Assembly: GCA_964587885.1 (NCBI GenBank)
Contig: CAZPME010000002.1
Span: forward strand, 62,001-126,000
Origin: UBA60 sp964587885
GTDB taxonomy: Archaea; Thermoplasmatota; Poseidoniia; Poseidoniales; Poseidoniaceae
DNA: 64,000 nucleotides
Direction of reading: 5' to 3'
The number at the start of each line of letters is the position of its first letter. Position 1 is the stretch's first letter. The notes under the pieces are model-generated. The model had not been told where the DNA came from, did no database searches, and saw nothing but the letters and a program-made list of their open reading frames with translations. Shown here piece by piece: positions 42,101 through 51,900 of this stretch. The position numbers were made by a program, and so were the translations under genes.

Positions 42101-42712
42101 AGTCGCATGACTGTTGCTCACGTAATGGAAATGATTGGTTCTAAGGTAGGTAGCCTAGAAGGCCGCTTCGTAGATGGAACCGCATTCCGTGGTGAGAAGG
42201 AAACAAGCCTAAGAGAAGGATTGGTTCGTAACGGATTTGAGCACTCAGGTCGCGAAATGATGTACAATGGTGAGACCGGAGAGTCTTACCCTGTCGATAT
42301 TTTCGTAGGCATCATCTATTACCAGCGTCTGCACCACTTGGTCAGCAGCAAGATTCACGCCCGCAGTCGTGGCCGCGTGCAAATCTTAACCCGCCAACCT
42401 ACTGAAGGTCGTGCCCGCCAAGGTGGATTGCGATTCGGTGAGATGGAACGTGATTGTCTAATTGCTCACGGAGCTTCAATGGTCATCAAAGATCGTCTGC
42501 TCGACCAATCGGACGGCGAGAAATTGCTGGTTTGTTCTGAGACCGGGCATATTGCTTGGTATGATTGGCGTCGTCGCCAGCACGTCAGCCCTGTATTGGG
42601 TCCCGGTGCTGAGGTGCACGAAGTACAAACTTCTTACGCGTTCAAGTTACTCTTGGACGAGATGAAATCACTGGGCGTCGCCATGCGCCTTGAACTGGAG
42701 GACCAAAAATGA
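39113..42712 (+). CDS. rpoB: RNA polymerase subunit B, unsplit
   Basis: 1199 residues from the ATG at 39113, chosen because GGTGA lies five bases before it. Single continuous B subunit, as in Thermoplasmata and Crenarchaeota, unlike the split B'/B'' of methanogens and haloarchaea. Hallmarks: GYFIINGTERVLISMEDLAPN, THPTQWGRLCPNETPEGQNCGLVKN-type fork region (here DLHPTQWGRLCPNETPEG), GYNMQDAVIMNK, GDKFSSRHGQKGVVG and the C-terminal GGLRFGEMERDCLIAHGAS, plus RQGGLRF. A classic C-terminal zinc-ribbon tetrad (C-x2-C...C-x2-C) after this point is not evident; only an isolated LLVCSETGH remains. The stop overlaps the rpoA1 ATG (ATGA). Confidence 0.97.
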   Translation: MQEIIQSFFRERSLVNHQIASFDDCIPTGDGRISRMEKIVRAIRVGTDEEVDIEDGGIIKLDVIDQDIVVRMKNIQLGTPIIREANGSEHESTPMECRLRKLTYMSPVQVDFTIYRNGVPSPPEKGVTVGNLPVMVRSRRCNLHPNHLATDRVLNPNISDEDKKMAYQLWREKGEDPLDPGGYFIINGTERVLISMEDLAPNRVTVELNKRYKKKTELAKIFSQKEGVRKPLSVEKRRDGMLMAKISTAGSAVIPVVLLMRALGVENDQEIFQAIAGPTETFKFIVANINEVKDNKEYEVETTEEAHLWLEKKFAQGQQREYREARVLQLLDRELLPHLGDQVDDRKKKAIFLGRIVRQVLEMAITDRQPNDKDHYANKRVRLAGDLFEDLFRVSLNGLARDLKYQLERHHNRKRELKISSCLRPDVMTSKIMHALATGNWVGGRSGVSQLLDRTTYMASLSHMRRVTSPLVRSQPHFEARDLHPTQWGRLCPNETPEGQNCGLVKNAAQMIDVSESVDEIEVRSQLDEYDVFKPEDWTDGDRIHVNGDIYGIHKRGKSLVRQFKNARRRGAIRPEVSIRYDSENKDIFINTDKGRILRPLIVLYDGSPRLTNEDLGLLESGEKTFRDMLISGVVEWVDAEEEEDLFIAPKPYDLPEYSPKNNRPIAPENVEWLNLGDDGADHAKLKVRVCLSNGKWVHETFKLPLAFNDEHTHVEIDPQLVLGVCASLIPYPEHNSTPRVTGGTAMVKQSLGLPSSNYRLRPDTRAHVLHYPQRSILQTRAMDTTNFNERPGGQNYVVAILSHHGYNMQDAVIMNKASVERSLGRSTFVRTYNAERRRFPGGQKEEIEIPGTGRQEVKGLKPVEAYSHLEDDGLPYPEKYLEGGDVLVGKTSPPRFLEETGAGAFLQAAERRESSMLVRHGEKGWIDNVYVTESLDSGRLVRLTMRSHKIPEVGDKFSSRHGQKGVVGRMVNYPDMPFTREGVVPDLIINPHAIPSRMTVAHVMEMIGSKVGSLEGRFVDGTAFRGEKETSLREGLVRNGFEHSGREMMYNGETGESYPVDIFVGIIYYQRLHHLVSSKIHARSRGRVQILTRQPTEGRARQGGLRFGEMERDCLIAHGASMVIKDRLLDQSDGEKLLVCSETGHIAWYDWRRRQHVSPVLGPGAEVHEVQTSYAFKLLLDEMKSLGVAMRLELEDQK

Positions 42713-45700
42713 GGAGAAATAGCACTTTGATACCAAAGCGAATCTCAGCAATTCGCTTCACCCTAATGGACCCTAACGAAATCCGCAAAATGTCTGCGGT
42801 TGAAGTTAAGACAGCAGATACTTACAAGGACGACGGGCACGCTTTCCGACAAGGATTGATGGATTCCCGCATGGGTGTAATTGAGCCCGGTATTCGCTGT
42901 GAGACCTGTGGTAACAAATACGATGAATGTCCAAGCCATTTCGGCCACATTCAACTCGAATTACCGGTTATCCACATCGGCTTCGTAAATTTGTTGAAGC
43001 GAACCCTCAAGTCTACTTGTAATACCTGCAGCAAAGTATTGCTTCATGACGCACAAGGTACACATCCATCTAATCCCGAATTGTCGGAACAAGATTTCTA
43101 CCGTAATCGTGTCAACGATGTCATCAAGAAGCATGGAGTTGGCTCGACCGAATTTTCTAAGACCATCAAGGGTATTGAGAATGAGTGCAGTAGTACTAAG
43201 CGAAAAGTTTGCATGCACTGTGGTGCTAATCAAGGTAAAGTAATGCTCGACAAGCCTCACAACTTCAAAGAGAAGATGGAAGCCGGTGCCAGCGGCAAGG
43301 CTAGTGAAAAGAAGCTCAATGCTCGCGATATCCGTGAGTGGCTTGAGCGGGTTCCAAGCGAGCACCTGATTTTCATTGGAATGAATAAGAATAACCGCCC
43401 CGAATGGATTGTTCTTCGAGTTCTTCCGGTTCCACCAATCACCGTGCGCCCTTCAATAACCCTCGATAGTGGTGAGCGTTCTGAAGACGACTTGACTCAC
43501 AAGTTAGTCGACGTTCTGCGTATCAACCAGCGTCTACGTGAGAATCGAGATGCTGGAGCACCACAACTAATCGTTGAAGATTTGTGGGAATTGTTGCAAT
43601 ATCATATCACCACTTACTTCGATAATCAAACCAGTGGTGTACCACCTGCTCGCCATCGTTCAGGTCGACCACTAAAGACCCTGACCCAGCGTTTGAAGGG
43701 TAAGGAAGGGCGTTTCCGCAGTAATCTTAGCGGTAAGCGAGTGAACTTCTGTGGCCGTTCTGTGATTTCACCCGATCCTTTCTTGGGAATCAACGAAGTA
43801 GGTGTACCGGAGAAGATTGCCCGAGAATTGACCGTCCCAATCCGTGTCAATACCCGCAACCGCGAGGAATTGAGGCAAATGATTTTCAAGGGTCCTGAAA
43901 AGCACCCTGGTGTAAATTATGTTGTGCGCAATGATGGTCGTCGTGTTCGTATCAACGACCGTAGCCGTCTAATCAACTCTGGTTTCCGATGCCACAACCC
44001 TGACTGTATGACTGAAACGACTTTGCGCCATGATTTGGACAGTGTCCTACCAGCACCTAACTTCTTGCCCGGGATTGTCGTTCGTCGTATGACTCGCCGA
44101 GTTGAGACCACACTAGGTGGCGCTCCAGAAAGCGAGGAATACTTTGAGGTCGATGAGGTTGCAACTTTGCGAAATTTGCGTGGCGAAGATATCAACCATC
44201 AGCCATTACCTGCTGATGACCCAATGGCCATCTTACATCATCGTTGGAAGTGGGAATTAGCTAACCAAAGCACCGATTTCCCCGATGAGTTAGAAATTAC
44301 TTGTCCACATTGTGGTTCACCAGAAATCAATGAATTACGTACCCGTGTCGAAGATCGTTTGGCCACCGTTGACCAAGATGGCCAGCCTAAGCTTGGTTTA
44401 GTCGTCGAACGTCATCTAATCGACGGAGATGTCTCCATCTTCAACCGGCAACCATCGCTTCACCGAATGTCGATGATGGTTCACGAAGTACGAGTTATGC
44501 CAGGTCATACATTCCGCTTCAATCTAGCAGTGTGTACGCCATATAACGCTGATTTTGACGGCGATGAGATGAATTTACACGTAATCCAAGGAGAAGAAGC
44601 ACGTGCTGAAGCCAAGATTTTGATGCGTGTGCAAGAACATATCCTTACTCCCCGCTACGGTGGTGCTGTAATAGGCGGGATTCACGATCACATTTCTGGC
44701 GCATACCTAATGACTCGAGAAGATACAATAATCAAAGAGGATACCGCATTGGAAATGCTTGGTCAAATCAAGTATTCTGGCGAATTACCTAAGAAGGTAA
44801 AAACCGCTGATGGTGGTTCTGGCTACCGAGGGCACGACTTGTTGCACTTAATTGTCCCAGAAAACATCCAACTGCGATTCAAAAACCGCTCAGGTGAGGA
44901 AGTTATAGTTGCCGACACCATGTCTGGAACACTCGACAAGAGGGCAATTGGTGCTGAAGACGGCCGTCTACTCGACGCAGTTGTGCAGACCAATGGTTCG
45001 CATGATGGCGCAAAATTCTTGGATGAGTTTACGCGATTATCGATTGGTGCTTGTACTTCACTCGGATTCACTACTGGAATTGATGATGAAGATTTGCCGC
45101 CTGGTGCAATTGAAGAGATTGAGGAGATCAACATCGAAGCGCGTGAATTGGTACGTGAAGAGATGACGAAATTCGGTAAGGACGGCCGTAACTACGAGAC
45201 CCGTCCTGGACGTACTCCACAAGAGACATTGGAGGAAAACATCCTCATTATTCTAGACACTCAGAAGGGTAAGACTGGTGATGTAGCTCGTAAGAATTTG
45301 CTTGCCAGTGGTAACCAAAATGCTGCTGTAAGCATGGCTGTTTCTGGCGCGCGCGGTTCACTTGATAACCTAACCATGATGGCTGGTTCAATCGGTCAGG
45401 CAAAGGTGCGTGGAAAGAGATTGGAGCGTGGCTATGAAGGCCGTGTTCTACCCCACTTCAAGCGTGAAGACCGTGGTGCTCGCCAAAAGGGCTTCATCTC
45501 GTCTTCATTTAAGCGCGGCCTTCAGCCAACTGAGTTCTTTATGCTCTCGGTTTCAGGACGTGAATCACTGGTCGATACCGCGGTCCGAACATCAAAATCT
45601 GGATACATGCAACGCCGTCTCATTAACGCAATGGATGACCTAAAGGTATTCCGCGATGAAAAACTCTCGGTAAGAAATACTGCTGACAGAATTATCCAAT

Positions 45701-45897
45701 TCGAGTACGGAGAAGATGGAATCGACCCGACCCGAAGTGTACACGGATCTCCAGTAAACGTCGATGTTATCGCCGATAAATTGCTTGGTCCGAAGACCGT
45801 GACTGTTGACAATCGCAAATCATTCGAACGTGAAGAAGATGATTATGGTGGCTACGAAGAAGGCGAAGTCGTCGATGTCGAAGGGGGTGTTAATTGA
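42709..45897 (+). CDS. rpoA1: RNA polymerase subunit A' with cysteine-bearing insertion
   Basis: 1062 residues, clearly longer than the usual 870-900 for archaeal A'. The catalytic loop YNADFDGDEMNLH is intact (near residue 615), preceded by FNRQPSLHRMSMM; the N-terminal zinc sites CETCGNKYDECPSHFGH and CMHCG are present. Between GRRVRIN (about 410) and LVVERHLIDGDVSIFNRQPS (about 565), where most A' proteins have under 30 residues, there is an insertion of about 120 residues with CHNPDC and CPHCGSP pairs, a likely zinc ribbon. It ends at the normal A'/A'' split after GYMQRRLINAMDDL. ATGA overlap with rpoB and TGATG with rpoA2. Confidence 0.96.
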   Translation: MRRNSTLIPKRISAIRFTLMDPNEIRKMSAVEVKTADTYKDDGHAFRQGLMDSRMGVIEPGIRCETCGNKYDECPSHFGHIQLELPVIHIGFVNLLKRTLKSTCNTCSKVLLHDAQGTHPSNPELSEQDFYRNRVNDVIKKHGVGSTEFSKTIKGIENECSSTKRKVCMHCGANQGKVMLDKPHNFKEKMEAGASGKASEKKLNARDIREWLERVPSEHLIFIGMNKNNRPEWIVLRVLPVPPITVRPSITLDSGERSEDDLTHKLVDVLRINQRLRENRDAGAPQLIVEDLWELLQYHITTYFDNQTSGVPPARHRSGRPLKTLTQRLKGKEGRFRSNLSGKRVNFCGRSVISPDPFLGINEVGVPEKIARELTVPIRVNTRNREELRQMIFKGPEKHPGVNYVVRNDGRRVRINDRSRLINSGFRCHNPDCMTETTLRHDLDSVLPAPNFLPGIVVRRMTRRVETTLGGAPESEEYFEVDEVATLRNLRGEDINHQPLPADDPMAILHHRWKWELANQSTDFPDELEITCPHCGSPEINELRTRVEDRLATVDQDGQPKLGLVVERHLIDGDVSIFNRQPSLHRMSMMVHEVRVMPGHTFRFNLAVCTPYNADFDGDEMNLHVIQGEEARAEAKILMRVQEHILTPRYGGAVIGGIHDHISGAYLMTREDTIIKEDTALEMLGQIKYSGELPKKVKTADGGSGYRGHDLLHLIVPENIQLRFKNRSGEEVIVADTMSGTLDKRAIGAEDGRLLDAVVQTNGSHDGAKFLDEFTRLSIGACTSLGFTTGIDDEDLPPGAIEEIEEINIEARELVREEMTKFGKDGRNYETRPGRTPQETLEENILIILDTQKGKTGDVARKNLLASGNQNAAVSMAVSGARGSLDNLTMMAGSIGQAKVRGKRLERGYEGRVLPHFKREDRGARQKGFISSSFKRGLQPTEFFMLSVSGRESLVDTAVRTSKSGYMQRRLINAMDDLKVFRDEKLSVRNTADRIIQFEYGEDGIDPTRSVHGSPVNVDVIADKLLGPKTVTVDNRKSFEREEDDYGGYEEGEVVDVEGGVN

Positions 45898-47453
45898 TGG
45901 TAGTTAAGAGTGCAACCAAGAAGAAACTTATGGATATGCTCGTGCCTGAAGAGTACGCTCACCTGTTGGCCGATGATCGTAAGTGGGATGATGTTAAGGT
46001 ATTGACCTCGTTGGAAATTAGTGCGATTTGTAAAATCGATAGTGAGACTGCTAACAAGATACACGGTCTTGTCGTGAGTGCAGCAAAGGGAACGGGTCGC
46101 GATACTTCGGGCGATGGAAGTGGTAGCACCACTGTTGTTCGTCGTCGTTCCCGCCGTAAGCGAACTAAAGTTGAACAAATTCTTGAACCGTATGATGTCG
46201 AGAGGAAAATGACTGGGTTTTTGAATCAATATTCGCGTGATAATAATCCGGTTTACAATGCTTTGAAGAAGGCTGATGAAGCAACCGGGGGTCCAGTATT
46301 TTTGACCGAGCGTGTTCTCTGTGACTTGACTGAAGCGGCAATACTACGCGGCAAAGAAAAGTTGACTAAGAAACAATCCGAGAACATCATTGCTGAAGCC
46401 CGAGTGGCTTACATGAAGGCAAGAATAGACCCCTATGAGGCGGCAGGAATTATTACTGCGCAATCGATTGGAGAACCTGGGACTCAGATGACCATGCGTA
46501 CTTTCCACTATGCCGGTGTTGCAACAGTTAACGTAACTCAAGGTTTGCCTAGAATCATTGAAATTGTTGATGCTCGAAAGGCACCAAATACACCTACAAT
46601 GACTATCCGTATGGAAGAATCGAAGAAATTTGATGAGGATGAAGCACGTAAATTAGCTGCAAGTCTTGAAGTCACCACTACTCGGCACATTGCCAACATT
46701 GAGACAGATGTCGCTCAGCGTCGTTTGGTTTTGGCATTGCGCCGCTCAGCATTGAAGCAGAAGAATATGACTGGTGAGGAAGTCGCCGACAAGTTGTCTC
46801 GTGCTCTCCGTCTATATGTCGAGCCAGATGCTGAAAAGAGGCCAAAGAATTTGACCATTATTCCTGGACGCAAAAAGGAAGACGACAAAGACATAATTCC
46901 TTCGTACACTGAATTGCTCCAATTGGAAGATAAAATACGTGACCTGCGATTGAAGGGAATTCCTGGAATTGAGCGGGCGAACGTGCAATTTGAAGAATCT
47001 ACAGGTGAATATTATCTCTCGACGATAGGCAGTAACCTTGCTCGTGTAAGCGATATTGAGGTTATTGACCGAAGTCGCACTTATACCAATAACATCACCG
47101 AGATTTACGAGTATCTAGGAATTGAGGCAGCACGCCAAGCCATCGTCAATGAGATGTCCTTAACCCTTGATGGAGCTGGTTTGGAAGTCGACGTCCGTCA
47201 CTTGTTGATGGTTGCCGATGTGATGACCAGCGAAGGGGCTGTACGAGCAATAGGCCGCCACGGTGTGAGCGGAAGTAAGCACAGCATTTTGGCTCGGGCT
47301 GCTTTCGAAGTGACAGTAAATCACCTTCTACAAGCAGGAATTATCGGGGAAAAGGATCGTCTGACTGGAGTTGCAGAGAATATTATCGTCGGCCAGCCGG
47401 TTGCCTTGGGAACTGGTAGTGTTGAACTGTACTATATTCCCGATGAAGATTGA
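45897..47453 (+). CDS. rpoA2: RNA polymerase subunit A'' with N-terminal extension
   Basis: 518 residues from the ATG overlapping the rpoA1 stop; typical A'' is about 390. The bridge-helix-downstream core starts with DPYEAAGIITAQSIGEPGT near residue 180 and continues with TMRTFHYAGVATVNVTQGLPR, ending in ENIIVGQPVALGTGSVEL. The extra N-terminus has two parts: residues 1-65, which match the RpoH N-terminus (MVVKSATKK then EEYAHLLADDRKWDDVK), and a basic Ser/Gly/Arg linker (about 68-95, VVRRRSRRKRTK). The extension is expected on the surface of the polymerase. Confidence 0.95.
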   Translation: MVVKSATKKKLMDMLVPEEYAHLLADDRKWDDVKVLTSLEISAICKIDSETANKIHGLVVSAAKGTGRDTSGDGSGSTTVVRRRSRRKRTKVEQILEPYDVERKMTGFLNQYSRDNNPVYNALKKADEATGGPVFLTERVLCDLTEAAILRGKEKLTKKQSENIIAEARVAYMKARIDPYEAAGIITAQSIGEPGTQMTMRTFHYAGVATVNVTQGLPRIIEIVDARKAPNTPTMTIRMEESKKFDEDEARKLAASLEVTTTRHIANIETDVAQRRLVLALRRSALKQKNMTGEEVADKLSRALRLYVEPDAEKRPKNLTIIPGRKKEDDKDIIPSYTELLQLEDKIRDLRLKGIPGIERANVQFEESTGEYYLSTIGSNLARVSDIEVIDRSRTYTNNITEIYEYLGIEAARQAIVNEMSLTLDGAGLEVDVRHLLMVADVMTSEGAVRAIGRHGVSGSKHSILARAAFEVTVNHLLQAGIIGEKDRLTGVAENIIVGQPVALGTGSVELYYIPDED

Positions 47454-47494
47454 TCAACCCATGAGAAGCGATTGTGGAGAATGGAGGAAAAAAT

Positions 47495-47794
47495 ATGGAT
47501 ATTAGCCGACAATTAAAGGCCGCATTGAACACTGGGTCAATGCTCTTCGGTCAGAGACAAACCGTTGATGCATGTGCCCGTGGTGAAGCGAAGTTGGTAA
47601 TCCTCGCGGCAAACTGCCCGCAGGATTACATTGATGACTTGCATGCCCACCACCCTAGTGTGACTTTGCACCGTGTCCACATGGTGAACCGGGACTTAGG
47701 AGTGGCTTGTGCAAAGCCATTTGCAGTCAGCACCGTTTGTGTGACCGATGTAGGAAATAGCGACCTCATGTCCTTGCAGCACAATATTGAGTGA
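47495..47794 (+). CDS. rpl30e: Ribosomal protein L30e
   Basis: 99 residues from the ATG at 47495, which has GGAGG at proper spacing; an upstream in-frame start is less likely. L7Ae/L30e fold: DISRQLKAALNTGSMLFGQRQTVDA, then GEAKLVILAANCPQD and NRDLGVACAKPFAVSTVCV. It binds rRNA kink-turns; in euryarchaea the gene conventionally follows rpoA2, as here. Confidence 0.92.
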   Translation: MDISRQLKAALNTGSMLFGQRQTVDACARGEAKLVILAANCPQDYIDDLHAHHPSVTLHRVHMVNRDLGVACAKPFAVSTVCVTDVGNSDLMSLQHNIE

Positions 47795-47810
47795 AGTAAG
47801 TAGCGGCATT

Positions 47811-48830
47811 GTGAAGTGCCGCCGGCTTTCTCTTAGTGACATGGCGTTAGCCTTGTCCGACTTGCTCGCAGCAATTGGACTTGAATTTTCACGGTCTGAT
47901 GCACCGCAAATGCCCGATGGAGCGTTGCAATGGCTGGGAAAAATAACTCAGGCACCACATCTAATTCTTGATCAAGGGGTTGGTGAAGGCTGGAATGTAT
48001 GGACGAGTGGTGGCGGATGGATTCCACTCGAAGGCTTGGATATTGAACGCTGGTCAGTCGATGTTATGGAGGGAAAACACCTCATTATTTGCGAGCGAGA
48101 TACTATGGAAAATATTTCTATAGAACAGATTAATGGATGTGAATTATTGCTGTGGTCTCCGCAAAAATATGCTGAATTTGTTGGCCGGGCAGTTTTGTCT
48201 GGAAAGGTTTCAATAAATGCAACCAATATGCAACAAGGTAGCCTTGAATCAACAGCTGAAAACGAGGTTTCTAATGTGGTTGGAGAGTTGCAAAAGGGCC
48301 TTCCACTCCCACCTTCTGGCCTTGAATTATCATTGGCGCCTACTGTAGATGTTCAGGCATTGATGGCTGAGAGGGGGCGTTCAGGTTTATCTCTGAGACC
48401 AATTCAACTTGAAGCGGCATTGTGGGTAATTGAATCTGACTTGATTGGTCCAGAGCAACAGCGTGAAACATATCGCTGGTGGATAATTGAAGATCCTATC
48501 TCAGGACAATGCACGAACAGTACTGAGCAGGAATTCTTACGTCGAGTTCCACAACTTGAAGTGATGCCGGCGGAAAATATGCTGGATGAAAATAATATTC
48601 GCACTCGACTTGCAAACCTACTTGATGAGAGAAGGGCCGAGGAAATTAGTAGCGATGATTCCGGCACAATGACTAGTGGTGGTTTACTGCGGTGGTGGAG
48701 AATTGATTCAGATTCGGCACAAATTATCAGAAGAAAACTCCTCATCCCAGCTTGGATTGGCAATTTACCAATAGATGGCATTCGTATTGTACACGGGTTA
48801 AGTGGGATTGAGTATCCCTCTAAGTCGTAA
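47811..48830 (+). CDS. Unknown soluble protein downstream of rpl30e
   Basis: About 339 residues from GTG 47811; a TTG at 47787 overlapping the rpl30e stop and an ATG at 47841 are alternatives. No family recognised. The sequence is acidic and Trp-rich (GEGWNVWTSGGGWIPL, YRWWIIEDP, LLRWWRIDSD), without membrane segments or cysteine clusters, and looks like two alpha/beta halves joined near residue 140-170 by a Ser/Glu linker. In many euryarchaea this position holds nusA and then rps12/rps7; no KH domain is visible here, so it is not NusA. Role unknown, but the location suggests gene-expression context. Confidence 0.6.
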   Translation: MKCRRLSLSDMALALSDLLAAIGLEFSRSDAPQMPDGALQWLGKITQAPHLILDQGVGEGWNVWTSGGGWIPLEGLDIERWSVDVMEGKHLIICERDTMENISIEQINGCELLLWSPQKYAEFVGRAVLSGKVSINATNMQQGSLESTAENEVSNVVGELQKGLPLPPSGLELSLAPTVDVQALMAERGRSGLSLRPIQLEAALWVIESDLIGPEQQRETYRWWIIEDPISGQCTNSTEQEFLRRVPQLEVMPAENMLDENNIRTRLANLLDERRAEEISSDDSGTMTSGGLLRWWRIDSDSAQIIRRKLLIPAWIGNLPIDGIRIVHGLSGIEYPSKS

Positions 48831-48901
48831 GGAGTGTAGTAGAAAATAGTGTAATAACACGTCAACGTAGCATTGATTAGCGAACAGGTAAACGACCAGT
48901 T

Positions 48902-51900
48902 ATGTGGGGTCGCCATAATAACAGGTTTTTCAAAAACGAAAATTTCGCTACCGGTCTAATGATTGCGATAATGATTTTGAGTGTATTTTCGTCTATGATG
49001 GCAATGGAAAACGACTCTAAAAACATCAATCCCGAGTTGCAAGACGACTCCTTGACATCTCAAACAGGTGCTCGAAGTATTACCGGTTGGTCGGCTTTCG
49101 GGGATAGTTCAGACCCTGCAAATATAGGCGCATTAACTGTTGAATCCGCCAGCGGAGACATATATGCTGCGGGAATGTTAAGCGCTAATTCGGCCATTAC
49201 TTTTGGATCGCAAACTGCTACTTCTACTGCAACAGTTCAACCATGGATTTCCAAGAGTGATGCGAATGGGAATTGGCAGTGGGCCAACAATGTTCCTCTA
49301 TCTGGTGGTCAATACGCCGAAGCTAGCGTGGGAGATATTGCAGTTTCAAGTAATGGTAATCTCTACATGACAGGAGTATTCTATGACAACCTCACTTTTG
49401 GTTCTACCACTTTGCGCTCAACTGGATATTACGATTGTTATGTGGCCATGGCTAATAGCAATGGTCAGTGGCAATGGGCACAGGCTTTACATGGAAATGG
49501 TGACTATGATGGAACGACTGTTACAACCCTTGACGTAGTTTGGGGGACTGCTATCGATATAGACTCTAGTGGAAACGCCATCGTCGGGGGTTTCTTCATA
49601 GGTAATACCGATGTTGGTACTGCTGTAGATAGTGGTGGAACTTCTGGTGCAGATGCGGAAATTTTCGTTGCCAAATATTCCAATACAGGTAACCGATTGT
49701 GGACCAGTGATGCACGAGGAGCGAACTTCCAAGAGGTTCGTTCAATACTTGTCGATAGCAATGATGATGCTTGGGTTTCAACCTCAGTAGACGGTAGCCT
49801 CACCTTTGGTAGCCATATGGCCTCTGGAACTTCAGGAAATAATGAAGGTGCATTCGCAAAAATATCGGGCGCTGATGGTTCATGGCAATCGGCCAAAGCA
49901 ATCAATGGTGGCGGCGATATTTCAATCACTTCAATGACTTTTGACAATTCTGGCGATGTTTTGATGACTGGTTTCCTAGAATCCGATGCGTCATTTGGAA
50001 CCACACTAATCACTTCAGCGGGTGGAGAAACGTACGGCTGGACTTCAAGTTATTCTGCTACTTCCGGTTCGTGGAATTGGGCGAATGGAATCGGCGGCAG
50101 TTCATACGATATTGTCTCGGTAATAGCCACAGTGGCTGGTGGTACTAATGGCGTTGTAGCAATGAGTAGTGCTAGCACATTTACAGTTGGTAGCGACTCA
50201 TTTTCACCACAAGGATTCAATGATAGCATAGTAGCGGTATTCGATACTACAAATGGTAATTGGGTACGCGGAGTTTATGCTGGTTCAAGTGCAAATGATT
50301 GGCCAGCTGGTATGGGAGTTTCCAATGCTGGACAAATTGTTGTCGGTGGGCTATTTGGCCAAACTATGGATTTTTCGTCAACCGGTGGTGGGACACAAAC
50401 CTCAAACGGTGATTTTGCGCCTTATATTTGGGCAATGACTGGAGTTTTGGCTGAAGATAGCGACGGGGACGGTATTGCCGATGAGGATGATAATTGTCCC
50501 AATGATGCCAATACTGACCAAGCAGACCACGATTTAGATGGTGATGGCGACGAGTGTGATTATGATGATGATAACGACACCATTCTTGATAACTCGGGAG
50601 ATGATTGCCCTCTAGGAGAGATAGATTGGGTTTCCACTTCTCTTGAAGCAGATAAGAATATGTCTACAGATTGGGATGTTGACGGTTGTAAGGATGATGT
50701 CGAAGACGATGATATTGACAACGATAATGTCTCTAATTCCAATGATGCTTGCCTGCGTTCACTTTGGGACCATGCTACGCTGATTAAACCAGTTTGGGTC
50801 TCCAACGCAACCAACGATATTGATGGCGATGGATGCCGCGATGCTGACGAGGATATGGATGATGATGGGGATGGGGTCGACGATGGATTTGACTCCTGTC
50901 CTTCGGTCTTCGGAACTTCAACAATGGGTGGTCACAAAGGTTGTCCTGATGATGACGGTGATGGCTGGTCCAATGCTACCGATGATTGCCCACTGGTTAA
51001 TGGAACTTCGATGAATGGCACACTCAATGGTTGCCAAGATACCGATGGTGATGGATGGGCTGATAGTGAAGATGCCCTAATGTACGAGCCGACCCAATGG
51101 ATAGATAGTGATGGAGATGGTTTTGGTGACAATCAAGATGGTTTCCGCCCTGATGATTGCCCTAATGATGAAGGTTATTCATTTGAGGATCGTTTAGGTT
51201 GCAAGGATTTGGATGGCGATGGTTACTCCGCGCCTGACGATTTTTGGACAGTTAGTCATGGTGCCGATGCTTTTGATGACCTACCTACTCAGTGGGCTGA
51301 TGAAGATGAAGATGGCTATGGTGACAATTACGAAAATGAATCTTGGTCAAATACTAGGCCTGCATCATGGCCAGGCTCCTACATCTACTTGGCCCAATTA
51401 CAAGACTCCTGCCCAACCATCGAGGGTACTTCGTGGAAGGACGATTACTACGGTTGCCGTGATAGTGATGATGATGGATACGCCGACGAAATTGACGCCT
51501 TCCCTCTCAACAGTAGCGAATGGGAAGACAGCGACGGCGATAATATCGGTGACAACAGTGATGACTGCGAGTTGCAAACTGGTAATTCAAGCAAGGACCG
51601 AGTTGGTTGCCTAGATAGTGATGGAGATGGATATTCTGACCCCGATGGAATCCATTGGAAGGCTTCCGATGGTGCTGATGTTTTCCGCACCGATGCAACC
51701 CAATGGGCAGATCGAGATTCCGACACATTTGGTGATAATCCCAATGGAACTGAACCCGATGCTTGTCCAGACCAACACGGGACTTCGACTAAGGTTGGTT
51801 GGCTCGGTTGCCCTCCCAGTGTAGTTGCCGCGGCAGAAGAGAAAGAAAAAGAAGAATCAGAATCAGACAGTGTTTTCGGTAGCGGGGGAGCATCTAGCGG

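Noticed and set aside
48404..48916. 170-codon minus-strand frame opposite the unknown gene after rpl30e
   Set aside because: Ser/Ile-rich antisense product without motif; the plus-strand frame is longer and contiguous with the operon.
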